A stretch of DNA of 64,000 nucleotides from Sporanaerobacter acetigenes DSM 13106. Lineage in GTDB: Bacteria; Bacillota; Clostridia; Tissierellales; Sporanaerobacteraceae. Under the pieces are notes generated by a model, which did not search any database, was not told where the DNA came from, and saw nothing but the letters and a program-made list of their open reading frames with translations. Positions 8,495-16,262 of this stretch are shown here, piece after piece. Made by a program: the position numbers and the translations under genes. Each line of letters begins with the position of its first letter. Positions within the stretch are counted from its first letter, which is position 1. The stretch covers positions 124,001 through 188,000 of the forward strand of contig NZ_FQXR01000003.1 in NCBI RefSeq assembly GCF_900130025.1, given 5' to 3'.

Positions 8495-8534
8495 AAAATA
8501 AATATTAGCCAAATAAATGGCTAATATTTATTTT
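8495..8534 (-). terminator. Terminator after alaS
   Basis: A perfect 17-base-pair inverted repeat (8495-8511 with 8518-8534, six-base loop) ends in four U residues on the minus strand. It lies six bases past the alaS stop and separates it from ireB. Confidence 0.75.
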
Positions 8535-8540
8535 AATTTA

Positions 8541-11183
8541 TTATTTTTTTAATTGTCCTTTTATAAGACTGTCTACCAACTTTAAAGCTTCATCTATCTT
8601 ATTTGAATCCTTCCCACCAGCTTGTGCCATATCTGGGCGACCACCACCGCCGCCGCCAGTAGTTTTAGCGACTTCCCTTATGATATTTCCTGCATGAAGT
8701 CCCCTATCAACTAAATCTTTTGTAACCATAGCTACAAAAGATATTTTGTCATCTATAACTGAAGACAATACAACAACTCCAGAATTTAAATGACTTTTAA
8801 CCTCATCACCTAAATTTCTAAGGCTATTCATGTCCATGCCCTCTGCTCTATAAGTGACAACATTTATATCTTCTACCATATGCTTTTGTTTTACAACATC
8901 TTCCGCTACCGAAGAAGCCATTTTGGATTTTAGAGATTCAATTTCCTTTTCTTTTTCCTTTAGTTCTTCTGTTAATTTTCTTACCTTTTCTTTTATATCT
9001 TTTTTGCTTGTTTTAAGTATGGATAAAATTGAAGATGTATTTTCTTCTAATTCCATTAAATATTCATAAGCTCCTCTTCCAGTCACAGCCTCTATTCTTC
9101 TAACTCCTGATGCTATACCGGATTCACTCACAATTTTAAATAATCCTATACTACAAGTATTAGTTACATGAGTTCCTCCACATAGTTCTTTGCTGTAGTC
9201 ATCCATTTTAACCATTCTGACTATATCTTTGTATTTTTCATCAAATAGTGCCATTGCTCCAAATTCTTGTGCTTCTTTCAAACTTGTTTCAACTACATTT
9301 ACTTCTAATTCTTCCAGTATTTTTTCGTTAACTATTTTTTCTATTCTATTTAAATCTTCATTTCTAATAGCTTCAAAATGCGTAAAATCAAATCTCAACC
9401 TATCAGGCAATACTAGTGACCCTGCCTGATTTACATGTTCTCCCAAAACGTCTTTTAAAGCTCTATGAAGTAAATGAGTAGCAGAGTGATTTCTTGCAAT
9501 ATCTTTTCTTCTTTTTTCATCAACTGCCGCAAAAATTTCTTCTCCTTCTCTTATTTCTCCACTTTCTACTTTTACTAAATGAAATATCACATCTTCTTTA
9601 GTTTTCTTTGTATCTAAAACATACGCTTTAAAATTGTCATTCTCAATTGTTCCTGTGTCTCCTACTTGGCCTCCACTTTCTCCATAAAAAGGAGTTTCAC
9701 GGAGAAGAACCATCCCCTCTTCACCTTCATTTAGGGAAGAAACTTTATTATTATCTTTAAATAATTCAATAATATTAGAATTTAATCTAGTATGTTCATA
9801 GCCTTTAAATACAGTATCGTATCCTTTAAATCTTTCAGAAATTTCATCTTTCCCCCAAGCTCCTGCACCAACATCTTCTCTCGCTTTTCTAGCCCTTTGT
9901 CTTTGAGCTTCCATTTCCATATTAAACTCTGCTTCATCAACTTTAAATCCTATTTCTTCTAAAATTTCTCTAGTCAAATCCAGTGGAAAACCATAAGTAT
10001 CATAAAGTTTAAATGCCTTATCTCCATCTAATACAGTTTTATTATTTGCCTTCATTTCTTCTACATATTCTTCAAGTATATGAATACCTTGGTCTATAGT
10101 TTCTCTAAACTTTTCTTCCTCTGATTTAATAACTTTCTTTATCTGTTCTTCATTTTTTTCAATTTCATTATATTGATCTTTCCAAATATCAATTACTTTA
10201 GATGAAAGATTATATAAGAATATATCTTCAATTCCAAGTAACTTTCCATGCCTTGCAGCTCTTCTTATAAGTCTTCTAAGCACATATCCTCTACCTTCAT
10301 TACTTGGAAGTATACCATCAGAAACCATGAAAGTCATAGCCCTTATGTGATCAGTTATAACTCTTATAGATTCATCTACCTTTGGGTCTTCTCCGTATTT
10401 CTTTCCGCAAACCTTTTCTACTTCTTTTAATAAACTATTTACAACTCCAACTTCAAATATATTTCTAGCTCCTTCAAGCACAGCTGTTATTCTCTCAAGA
10501 CCCATTCCTGTGTCTATATTTGGATTTGGAAGAGGATTGTAATTGCCAAACTCATCTTTATCATATTGGGAAAACACTAAATTCCAAACTTCTACATATC
10601 TATCACAATCACAACCGGGTTTACATGTAGGTTCTCCACATCCATATTCTTGTCCTCTATCTACATAGATTTCTGAACACGGTCCACAAGGGCCAACCTC
10701 AAGCTCCCAAAAATTGTCTTCTTTCCCGAGCCTAACTATTTTTTCAGCTTCGATACCTATTTTCTCATTCCATATTTTAAAAGCCTCATCATCATCAGTA
10801 TATATAGTCACCCAAATTTTGTCTTTAGGTATCTCTAATCTTTCAGTTATAAATTCCCAAGCCCATTCTACAGCCTCTTCTTTAAAATAATCCCCAAAAG
10901 AAAAATTTCCGAGCATTTCAAAAAAAGTAGCATGTCTATCTGTTTTACCTACATTTTCAATATCTCCAGTTCTAACACATTTTTGACAAGTTGCAACTCT
11001 TTTTCTAGGTGGAACATTTTCCCCAGTAAAATACGGTTTTAAAGGTGCCATACCTGCATTTATTAAAAGTAAGCTCTTGTCATTTTTGGGAACTAACGAA
11101 AAACTATCTAGTACTAAATGATTTTTTTCCTCAAAAAAATCTAAAAATTCTTTTCTCACTTCATGTAATCCAAATTTTTTCAT
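8541..11183 (-). CDS. alaS: Alanyl-tRNA synthetase
   Basis: An 880-residue full-length AlaRS that charges tRNA-Ala and edits mischarged Ser/Gly. The class II catalytic core begins GLHEVRKEFLDFFEEKNH. The editing domain carries NHSATHLLHRAL and the distal CGGTH zinc/editing motif. A coiled coil leads to the C-terminal DHHA1-type domain with the Gly-rich run near residue 847 before RPDMAQAGG. The Cys-rich insert near residues 170-195 (CGPCSEIY, CKPGCDCDRY) is typical of bacterial forms. The ATG at 11183 has GAGGTG upstream. It is preceded by a promoter and a transcription terminator, so leader-based control is likely. Confidence 0.98.
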   Translation of the reverse strand: MKKFGLHEVRKEFLDFFEEKNHLVLDSFSLVPKNDKSLLLINAGMAPLKPYFTGENVPPRKRVATCQKCVRTGDIENVGKTDRHATFFEMLGNFSFGDYFKEEAVEWAWEFITERLEIPKDKIWVTIYTDDDEAFKIWNEKIGIEAEKIVRLGKEDNFWELEVGPCGPCSEIYVDRGQEYGCGEPTCKPGCDCDRYVEVWNLVFSQYDKDEFGNYNPLPNPNIDTGMGLERITAVLEGARNIFEVGVVNSLLKEVEKVCGKKYGEDPKVDESIRVITDHIRAMTFMVSDGILPSNEGRGYVLRRLIRRAARHGKLLGIEDIFLYNLSSKVIDIWKDQYNEIEKNEEQIKKVIKSEEEKFRETIDQGIHILEEYVEEMKANNKTVLDGDKAFKLYDTYGFPLDLTREILEEIGFKVDEAEFNMEMEAQRQRARKAREDVGAGAWGKDEISERFKGYDTVFKGYEHTRLNSNIIELFKDNNKVSSLNEGEEGMVLLRETPFYGESGGQVGDTGTIENDNFKAYVLDTKKTKEDVIFHLVKVESGEIREGEEIFAAVDEKRRKDIARNHSATHLLHRALKDVLGEHVNQAGSLVLPDRLRFDFTHFEAIRNEDLNRIEKIVNEKILEELEVNVVETSLKEAQEFGAMALFDEKYKDIVRMVKMDDYSKELCGGTHVTNTCSIGLFKIVSESGIASGVRRIEAVTGRGAYEYLMELEENTSSILSILKTSKKDIKEKVRKLTEELKEKEKEIESLKSKMASSVAEDVVKQKHMVEDINVVTYRAEGMDMNSLRNLGDEVKSHLNSGVVVLSSVIDDKISFVAMVTKDLVDRGLHAGNIIREVAKTTGGGGGGRPDMAQAGGKDSNKIDEALKLVDSLIKGQLKK

Positions 11184-11225
11184 GCCATATACACCTCGCT
11201 TATATCCTTGAAAAATTTATTATTA

Positions 11226-11259
11226 CAAAAAACCCGTCCTAAAACAAAAAAGGACGAGT
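11226..11259 (-). terminator. Terminator hairpin in the alaS leader (candidate attenuator)
   Basis: ACTCGTCCT pairs with AGGACGGGT over nine positions (one G-U) around a ten-base A/U loop, followed by six U residues. It lies downstream of a consensus promoter and 43 bases upstream of the alaS start. It can therefore end alaS transcripts early and may also serve as the distal terminator of the upstream permease gene. The preceding TTGGTAC is the only resemblance to a T-box motif; there is no room for stem I. Confidence 0.75.
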
Positions 11260-11283
11260 ACCAATTTCTGCTCTATACCTAGG

Positions 11284-11312
11284 ATTATAATTAAAAAATT
11301 TTCAATTGTCAA
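11284..11312 (-). promoter_or_regulatory. Consensus sigma-A promoter of alaS
   Basis: The minus strand carries TTGACA (11307-11312) and TATAAT (11284-11289) with a 17-base spacer, a perfect match to the vegetative consensus. Initiation near 11277 gives a leader of only about 90 bases before alaS, with a terminator in its middle. Confidence 0.8.
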
Positions 11313-11316
11313 CAAT

Positions 11317-12492
11317 CTAAGTTTTACTGCGACTTTCTACAAAATGTGAATATATAATTTTTAGTATTGCAACCACAGGTATAGCAAGAACCATTCCCAA
11401 TATGCCAAAAAATCTTCCTCCAATTATTAAAGATAACATAACAGTTACAGGATGAATTCCAACACTTTCTCCAACCACTTTAGGAGTTATTATATCATTT
11501 TCTACTTGTTGTATAATAGTAAATATAATTATTACCCACAAAGCTTTAATAGGGCTTTCCAAAATAGCAAAAAAGACTGCTGGAATTATTCCTATGACTG
11601 GACCAAAATAAGGTATTATATCCGCAAGTCCTGCAAGCATACCTATGATGAATGCAAAATTAATCTTTAGTAGAGCTAAAGCAATAGTTGTACTCACACC
11701 CACAAATATACCAACTATGACTCTTCCCCTTATAAACTGACCCAACATAGTATCTATTTCTTTAAATAAATTTATCATTTCATTTCTATGGGATTTTGGA
11801 ATTGTCAAATAAATTTTTTTCTTAAAAAACTCTTTGTCTTTTAAAAAATAAAACGAAATGATGGGTATAATGGCAATGATAAATATTTTAGAAAACATGT
11901 TTATAGTTTTATCTGCAAAATTAGAAAACCATTTTACAACAAAACTTTCAATGCTTTCTAAATTTTCTTTAAACACGTCTTTTATTCCATCTAGCTGAGG
12001 AGGTAAATTGTCTGATTTTAAAAAACTACTATTATTTATATTGTATAAAAAATTATCTACCTTTTCTAAATAAATTGGCAAAACATTTCCTAAATTTTTA
12101 AATTCTCTTATTATTTTAGGTAAGAATGTAAAGAAAATAATAGCTAATATAGCTATAATGAAAATATAAACTATAATCACACTCCATAACCTGGATATTC
12201 CTTTTTCTTCAATGAATTCAACTATAGGATTAAACAAGTAGGCAAAAATTAAAGATAAAATTGTTATATTTATTATTTCTGATAAAAATGGATACTTTTT
12301 TATCAACATATATAAAATATATAATATAAGTATACATATAAATATAGTGACTAATTTCTTATTATTTATTTTAATTTTCTTTTCTTCATCTACATATCTA
12401 TTTCCTATATTTATTATATAATATATAATGACAAGAATGAGTATGCCAATGAGAATTAAAATATTTTGTTTTATATTTTCCCAAAACATCAT
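11317..12492 (-). CDS. AI-2E family transporter (YdiK/PerM-like permease)
   Basis: A 391-residue integral membrane protein of family PF01594. Two N-terminal helices lead to a cluster of helices, a soluble stretch (about residues 150-190) and the signature region IGMLAGLADIIPYFGPVIG followed by further helices ending GGRFFGILGMVLAIPVVAIL. The family includes AI-2 exporters, Na+/H+ antiporters and permeases of unknown substrate, so no substrate is claimed. The start is ATG at 12492 with AAAGGA upstream. It follows the 55-residue protein gene and precedes the alaS leader, a common clostridial arrangement. Confidence 0.85.
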   Translation of the reverse strand: MMFWENIKQNILILIGILILVIIYYIINIGNRYVDEEKKIKINNKKLVTIFICILILYILYMLIKKYPFLSEIINITILSLIFAYLFNPIVEFIEEKGISRLWSVIIVYIFIIAILAIIFFTFLPKIIREFKNLGNVLPIYLEKVDNFLYNINNSSFLKSDNLPPQLDGIKDVFKENLESIESFVVKWFSNFADKTINMFSKIFIIAIIPIISFYFLKDKEFFKKKIYLTIPKSHRNEMINLFKEIDTMLGQFIRGRVIVGIFVGVSTTIALALLKINFAFIIGMLAGLADIIPYFGPVIGIIPAVFFAILESPIKALWVIIIFTIIQQVENDIITPKVVGESVGIHPVTVMLSLIIGGRFFGILGMVLAIPVVAILKIIYSHFVESRSKT

Positions 12493-12510
12493 CTATATCC
12501 TTTGATATAA

Positions 12511-12534
12511 GTTAGGCAGCTAAAGCTGCCTAAC
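12511..12534 (-). repeat. Ten-base-pair hairpin between the small ORF and the permease gene
   Basis: GTTAGGCAGC and its exact complement surround a four-base loop at the stop codon of the 55-residue ORF. There is no U tract after it (UUAUAUCAAAGG), so it is either a weak terminator or an mRNA-stabilising or processing structure within an operon. Confidence 0.5.
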
Positions 12535-12697
12535 CCCAAATTGAACTTATTCCATTTTTAATATTTGACATAGTCCTCTTGGTATTTCTTTTCATTTTTC
12601 TTCTTTGTTTAGAGTCCATTCTTGAAGCTGCATATATTCCTGTTGAAACACCTAATATTGTTCCCATCATGGCTCCTCTACCGAAACCATTCTTCAT
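12530..12697 (-). CDS. Small 55-residue YtxH-like membrane protein
   Basis: This short reading frame begins MKNGFGRGAMMGTILGVSTG and ends with a basic amphipathic stretch (RRKMKRNTKRTM) and ISSIWG. One short hydrophobic segment rich in Gly (residues 5-24) followed by a lysine/arginine-rich helix resembles YtxH- or DUF3918-type small envelope proteins. The ATG at 12697 has AGAGGA about six bases upstream, and codon use fits the neighbours. It lies between the PRC-barrel gene and the permease gene in the same direction. The function is unknown. Confidence 0.7.
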   Translation of the reverse strand: MKNGFGRGAMMGTILGVSTGIYAASRMDSKQRRKMKRNTKRTMSNIKNGISSIWG

Positions 12698-12743
12698 TTT
12701 TATCCTCTCCTTTTTTTAATTCTATGTTTATTGTTCCTAATTT

Positions 12744-13280
12744 TCACTGTACTAATTCTAGTAGTTTTTTGTAATAATCTTTGTTTTTGCTAATAATGTC
12801 TTTTATATTTTCTCCAAATATTAAACTATCATCATTTATCTTTATATTCCCTATATTGGGTATGAAACTCCTTCCTCTAGATATGTCTTCCAGCAACCCT
12901 TCTGTAATGATATATCCAATTAACTTGCCATCATTAAAATCAAACAGCAAATCTTTTACCATTCCTAAACATTCTCCATTCTCTGTATAAACTACTTTAT
13001 CTATAAATTTTATCTTTTCAGCCAAAATATATTCCTCATCTTCTAAGTCCTCAAATTTTATGATACTATTTGAGTTTGCCATAATAATATCTTTTTTAAA
13101 TGAAATTATTTTATTTAATGGCAAAATATTTTTTTCTTTTATTAATTTCCCATTTTTAATTGCTATACTTGTTAAACTGTCTAATCTTTTTGACAATATT
13201 GCATCGTATACTTCCCCAATCGTTTCTTTATTTCCATCATCTAATACTTTCATACCTATTAATTTTTTGTATTTAATCAA
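12744..13280 (-). CDS. PRC-barrel domain protein (YrrD-like)
   Basis: A 178-residue soluble protein with two PRC-barrel-like halves: residues 5-75 (IGMKVLDDGNKETIGEVYDAI) and 90-165 (DKVVYTENGECLGMVKDLLF). The family sits beside iscR/iscS/alaS in Clostridia and Bacillus (YrrD) and has no proven role; PRC barrels often bind protein partners or RNA. The start is TTG at 13280 with GAGGAAA upstream. It is preceded by the iscU terminator, so it begins a new transcript with the 55-residue ORF and the permease. Confidence 0.8.
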   Translation of the reverse strand: MIKYKKLIGMKVLDDGNKETIGEVYDAILSKRLDSLTSIAIKNGKLIKEKNILPLNKIISFKKDIIMANSNSIIKFEDLEDEEYILAEKIKFIDKVVYTENGECLGMVKDLLFDFNDGKLIGYIITEGLLEDISRGRSFIPNIGNIKINDDSLIFGENIKDIISKNKDYYKKLLELVQ

Positions 13281-13335
13281 TTTTATTTCCTCTTTTCAAA
13301 ATATAATTTAATATTATTATTTCACATAATAAAAC

Positions 13336-13379
13336 AAATATTAAAGGCTGCTTAAAATTTTAAGCAGCCTTTAATATTT
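13336..13379 (-). terminator. Terminator of the isc operon (44-base perfect palindrome)
   Basis: Bases 13336-13357 are exactly complementary to 13358-13379. The GC core AAGGCTGC/GCAGCCTT is followed on the minus strand by UUUAAUAUUUGUUUUAUU. It lies seven bases past the iscU stop. Confidence 0.75.
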
Positions 13380-13385
13380 CTATTC

Positions 13386-13814
13386 TTATATTTCTTCACC
13401 ATGAGGATCTTCATCTGGATCAAAATCTTCAAGTCCATCTATATGAACATTGTTCTTTTTTGAATAATCTAATAAAGCTGATTTTATAGCTTGTTCTGCA
13501 AGTACTGAACAATGCATCTTAACTGGTGGCAATCCATCAAGAGCCTCAGCAACAGCTTTATTTGAAATTTTCATTGCATCATTTATAGACTTGCCTTTAA
13601 TCATTTCAGTTGCCATACTTGATGATGCAATAGCTGAACCACATCCAAAAGTTTTAAATTTAACATCAACAATAATATCGTCTTCTATTTTTAAATACAT
13701 TTTCATGATATCTCCACATTTTGGATTTCCAACTTCGCCTACTCCATCCGCATCTGGAATTTCTCCAACATTTCTTGGATTTCTAAAATGATCCATTACT
13801 TTTTCTGAATACAT
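13386..13814 (-). CDS. iscU: Iron-sulfur cluster scaffold IscU/NifU N-terminal type
   Basis: A 142-residue scaffold on which [2Fe-2S] clusters are assembled from sulfur delivered by the cysteine desulfurase encoded just upstream. The three conserved cysteines are present in GNPKCGDIMKMYL (with the Asp that governs release), FKTFGCGSAIASSSMATEM and KMHCSVLAEQAI. The C-terminal tail is acidic (DGLEDFDPDEDPHGEEI), as in clostridial NifU-like proteins. The start codon overlaps the iscS stop by one base (TAATG), implying coupled translation. The mnmA gene that often follows in Clostridia is not here. Confidence 0.95.
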   Translation of the reverse strand: MYSEKVMDHFRNPRNVGEIPDADGVGEVGNPKCGDIMKMYLKIEDDIIVDVKFKTFGCGSAIASSSMATEMIKGKSINDAMKISNKAVAEALDGLPPVKMHCSVLAEQAIKSALLDYSKKNNVHIDGLEDFDPDEDPHGEEI

Positions 13815-14992
13815 TATTTCTCCCCCTTTATTTTTTCGTATAATGGTGACATGTCTCTAAGTCTTTGAACTATTGGTATAAGTTTTTCAACTACATAATC
13901 AACTTCTTCCTCTGTATTAAAATCACCCAATGTAAGTCTCAATGAACCATGAGCTATCTCATGTGGCAATCCTATAGCTAGCAATACATGAGATGGATCC
14001 AATGAACCCGATGTACAAGCAGAACCACTGGAACCTGCCACACCTTCAATATCTAAGCTAAGTAACAAAGATTCACCTTCAATATACTTAAAACAAAAGT
14101 TTGTGTTTCCAGGTAATCTATTGGTTGGATGCCCATTTAATCTTACATCATCAATATTGTCAAATATGCCCTTTATAAGCCTTTCCCTTAAATTGATGAG
14201 TTTTTCATTGTGTTCATCTAAGTTTTCATATGCAAGTTCTATAGCTTTACCTAACCCTACAATTCCTGGAACATTTTCAGTCCCTGCTCTTCTATTTTTT
14301 TCTTGAGCTCCACCCTCTATCAAATTATCAAGTTTAACTCCTTGTCTAATATATAGGGCACCTACACCTTTTGGTCCATGAAATTTATGAGCTGACAATG
14401 AAAGTAAATCTATATTTAATTCATTTACATCTATTTTTATATTTCCTATAGCTTGAACTGCGTCAGTATGGAAATATATACCTTTTTCTTCCGCTATTTC
14501 ACCAATTTCCTTGATAGGCTGTATAGTTCCAATTTCATTGTTAGCAAACATTATTGAAATGAGTATGGTTTCATCAGTAATTGAATTTTTTAATTGTTCA
14601 ATATCAACTACACCATACTCATCAACATCCAAATAGGTAATTTTAAACCCTTGTCTTTCTAAAAATTCACATGTATGAAGAACTGCATGATGTTCAATTT
14701 TTGATGTAATTATATGATTTCCTTTGTGTCTATTAGCAAACGCAATTCCCTTTATTGCCCAGTTATCTGCCTCAGAACCGCCACTAGTAAAATAAATTTC
14801 TTTTGCCTTTGCACCTAAAGCTATAGCTACTTGTTCTCTAGCTTTTTCAACAGCGTTTTTAGATTGACCACCTAGAGAATATATGCTAGATGGGTTTCCA
14901 TACTTTTCACTAAAATAAGGTAACATTTCAGCTAATACTTCTTTTTTTGTAGGAGTTGTAGCTGCATTATCCATATAAATATAGTTTCTCAT
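13814..14992 (-). CDS. iscS: Cysteine desulfurase
   Basis: A 392-residue PLP enzyme that converts cysteine to alanine and passes the persulfide to IscU and probably to tRNA thiolation. YMDNAATTPTKKEVL opens the protein. The PLP lysine lies in LSAHKFHGPKGVGALYI, and the mobile-loop catalytic cysteine is in GSSGSACTSGSLDPSHVL. It sits between iscR and iscU with an 11-base gap and a one-base overlap, forming the operon iscR-iscS-iscU. It is of the NifS/IscS group rather than the SufS group. Confidence 0.96.
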   Translation of the reverse strand: MRNYIYMDNAATTPTKKEVLAEMLPYFSEKYGNPSSIYSLGGQSKNAVEKAREQVAIALGAKAKEIYFTSGGSEADNWAIKGIAFANRHKGNHIITSKIEHHAVLHTCEFLERQGFKITYLDVDEYGVVDIEQLKNSITDETILISIMFANNEIGTIQPIKEIGEIAEEKGIYFHTDAVQAIGNIKIDVNELNIDLLSLSAHKFHGPKGVGALYIRQGVKLDNLIEGGAQEKNRRAGTENVPGIVGLGKAIELAYENLDEHNEKLINLRERLIKGIFDNIDDVRLNGHPTNRLPGNTNFCFKYIEGESLLLSLDIEGVAGSSGSACTSGSLDPSHVLLAIGLPHEIAHGSLRLTLGDFNTEEEVDYVVEKLIPIVQRLRDMSPLYEKIKGEK

Positions 14993-15003
14993 GACAATTC
15001 CCC

Positions 15004-15447
15004 CTAAACTTCTAATTTCTTATTTGCCATCATAGTATTATGTTCATCAACCATATCCTGCAAAGTAATAGAATCAACCACATCATCTATACTATCCCTA
15101 ATTCTTGTCCACACAAGTTTTGTCACACAATACTCTGCTTTTTCACATTTAAACATATCGCTATCAAGCACACAATCTGCTGGTGCCATATCTCCTTCTA
15201 AAGCCCTCAAAATATTTCCTACAGTAATTTGATCTGGAGACTTAGCTAATAAATAACCGCCTTGAGCTCCACGAACGCTTTCAAGAAGCTCATTTTTTTT
15301 CAATGTGGCAACCAATTGTTCTAGATAATTTTCAGATATATCTTGTTCATCAGCCACATTTTTCAAAGGAATTGGACCTTCCCCATAGTGAAGTGCAAGT
15401 TGAAACATCGCTTTAAGCCCATATCTTCCTTTTGTAGATAATTTCAT
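15004..15447 (-). CDS. iscR: Rrf2 family iron-sulfur cluster regulator IscR
   Basis: A 147-residue Rrf2-type regulator with an N-terminal winged helix (MKLSTKGRYGLKAMFQLALH, SENYLEQLVATLKKNELLES). It has three cysteines at positions 92, 101 and 107 that can ligate a [2Fe-2S] cluster. It should control the iscS-iscU genes behind it in response to cluster supply. A CymR-like cysteine-metabolism repressor is the alternative, but CymR lacks this cysteine set. The ATG start has AGAGGTG upstream and the gene has a consensus promoter. Confidence 0.92.
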   Translation of the reverse strand: MKLSTKGRYGLKAMFQLALHYGEGPIPLKNVADEQDISENYLEQLVATLKKNELLESVRGAQGGYLLAKSPDQITVGNILRALEGDMAPADCVLDSDMFKCEKAEYCVTKLVWTRIRDSIDDVVDSITLQDMVDEHNTMMANKKLEV

Positions 15448-15495
15448 TTTTTCACCTCTTTTAATCCCAACTGAATTACTTGGTTTTCTTCTATA

Positions 15496-15524
15496 AGTAT
15501 ATTATACCCTAGTAATTTTGTCAA
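15496..15524 (-). promoter_or_regulatory. Sigma-A promoter of the isc operon
   Basis: The minus strand shows TTGACA (15519-15524), a 17-base spacer and TATACT (15496-15501). The stretch CTAGGGTATAATATACTTATAG that covers the -10 box is a plausible place for autoregulation by IscR, but I cannot assign an operator with confidence. Confidence 0.7.
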
Positions 15525-15536
15525 CATTCATTTAAA

Positions 15537-15570
15537 CAAAAAAAGAAGAGCAATTGCTCTTCTTTTTTTG
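15537..15570 (-). terminator. Terminator after the 199-residue spore-surface candidate gene
   Basis: This is a 34-base perfect palindrome with core AGAAGAGCAA/TTGCTCTTCT and seven U residues on the 3' side. It abuts the stop codon of the gene at 15571. Confidence 0.8.
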
Positions 15571-16170
15571 TTATTCCTCAAGTTGTGGAGGGAAAAAATC
15601 TGGGAATGGCTCATATTCAAAATCTTCACAAATATCACCAAATTCTTCACACTCTCGTGGTTCTGGGCAAAAATCAATAACAGGTATCAATAGCTGAACC
15701 TTTCCAACGACTTTAGTTATAATAAATACTCCTACAGCAAAAGAAACTTTTCCACTAGCTACTATAGGTGTACCCAAAACTTTCGAACTAGTTTCAACCA
15801 CTATATCAAAAGTAAATTCGTCTCTGGCATCTGGTATAAACAATTTTGTATCTTTTAGTATATCAGGTAAAAACTTTTCTACACTAGTTCCATCAGTAAA
15901 AATAATTTCATATGGTATTCGCAATGTAAATCTCACTCTTTTAAAATTAGGTTGATTTTCTATATCTGTTACAATTAATGTATTTGGCACTATAAATCCC
16001 GGTTTAAACCGAATAGCTTGAAATGTTTTTCCACCTAAATCCGCTTCAATTTTGGGAAAACAATGCCTTTGCTGACAGCTATCATATACTTTATCAGCTA
16101 TTATACAATCAAATTCATACTCCATTTCATTTGTATCAATTCCATTAATGACTTTTTTAAATTCATTCAT
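15571..16170 (-). CDS. Candidate spore-surface protein with SPOCS/DUF3794-like segment
   Basis: I recognise no named family with certainty. The 199-residue protein is beta-strand rich, with no signal peptide. The start FDCIIADKVYDSCQQRHC resembles clostridial spore coat/exosporium proteins with SPOCS-type domains. The C-terminus has CPEPRECEEFGDICEDF and an acidic/Pro tail (PFPDFFPPQLEE), and its five or more cysteines suit cross-linking. The ATG at 16170, eight bases from AGGAG, is preferred to the GTG at 16179 touching it. It is divergent from the beta-propeller gene and has a sigma-K-like promoter. A spore role is inference. Confidence 0.6.
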   Translation of the reverse strand: MNEFKKVINGIDTNEMEYEFDCIIADKVYDSCQQRHCFPKIEADLGGKTFQAIRFKPGFIVPNTLIVTDIENQPNFKRVRFTLRIPYEIIFTDGTSVEKFLPDILKDTKLFIPDARDEFTFDIVVETSSKVLGTPIVASGKVSFAVGVFIITKVVGKVQLLIPVIDFCPEPRECEEFGDICEDFEYEPFPDFFPPQLEE

Positions 16171-16211
16171 GATTTTCACTCCTTTCTTTTAATAAAATAA
16201 CTTCTTCTTAC

Positions 16212-16237
16212 ATATTATGAAATAAGAAAAGTTTTGT
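16212..16237 (-). promoter_or_regulatory. Sigma-K-like promoter candidate for the spore-surface gene
   Basis: On the minus strand AC (16236-16237), a 16-base spacer and CATAATAT (16212-16219) match the mother-cell pattern AC-N16/17-CATAnnnT, about 42 bases before the ATG at 16170. Confidence 0.35.
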
Positions 16238-16262
16238 GATATTTTTTTAAGGGGTGAAAAAT

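Noticed and set aside
8637-8660. GC-rich CCACCGCCGCC run
   Set aside because: It encodes the glycine run near the C-terminus of AlaRS, conserved in that enzyme.
11184-11283. A canonical T-box upstream of alaS
   Set aside because: Only a TTGGTAC match and a terminator are present; stem I, specifier and the full T-box consensus are absent and the leader is too short.
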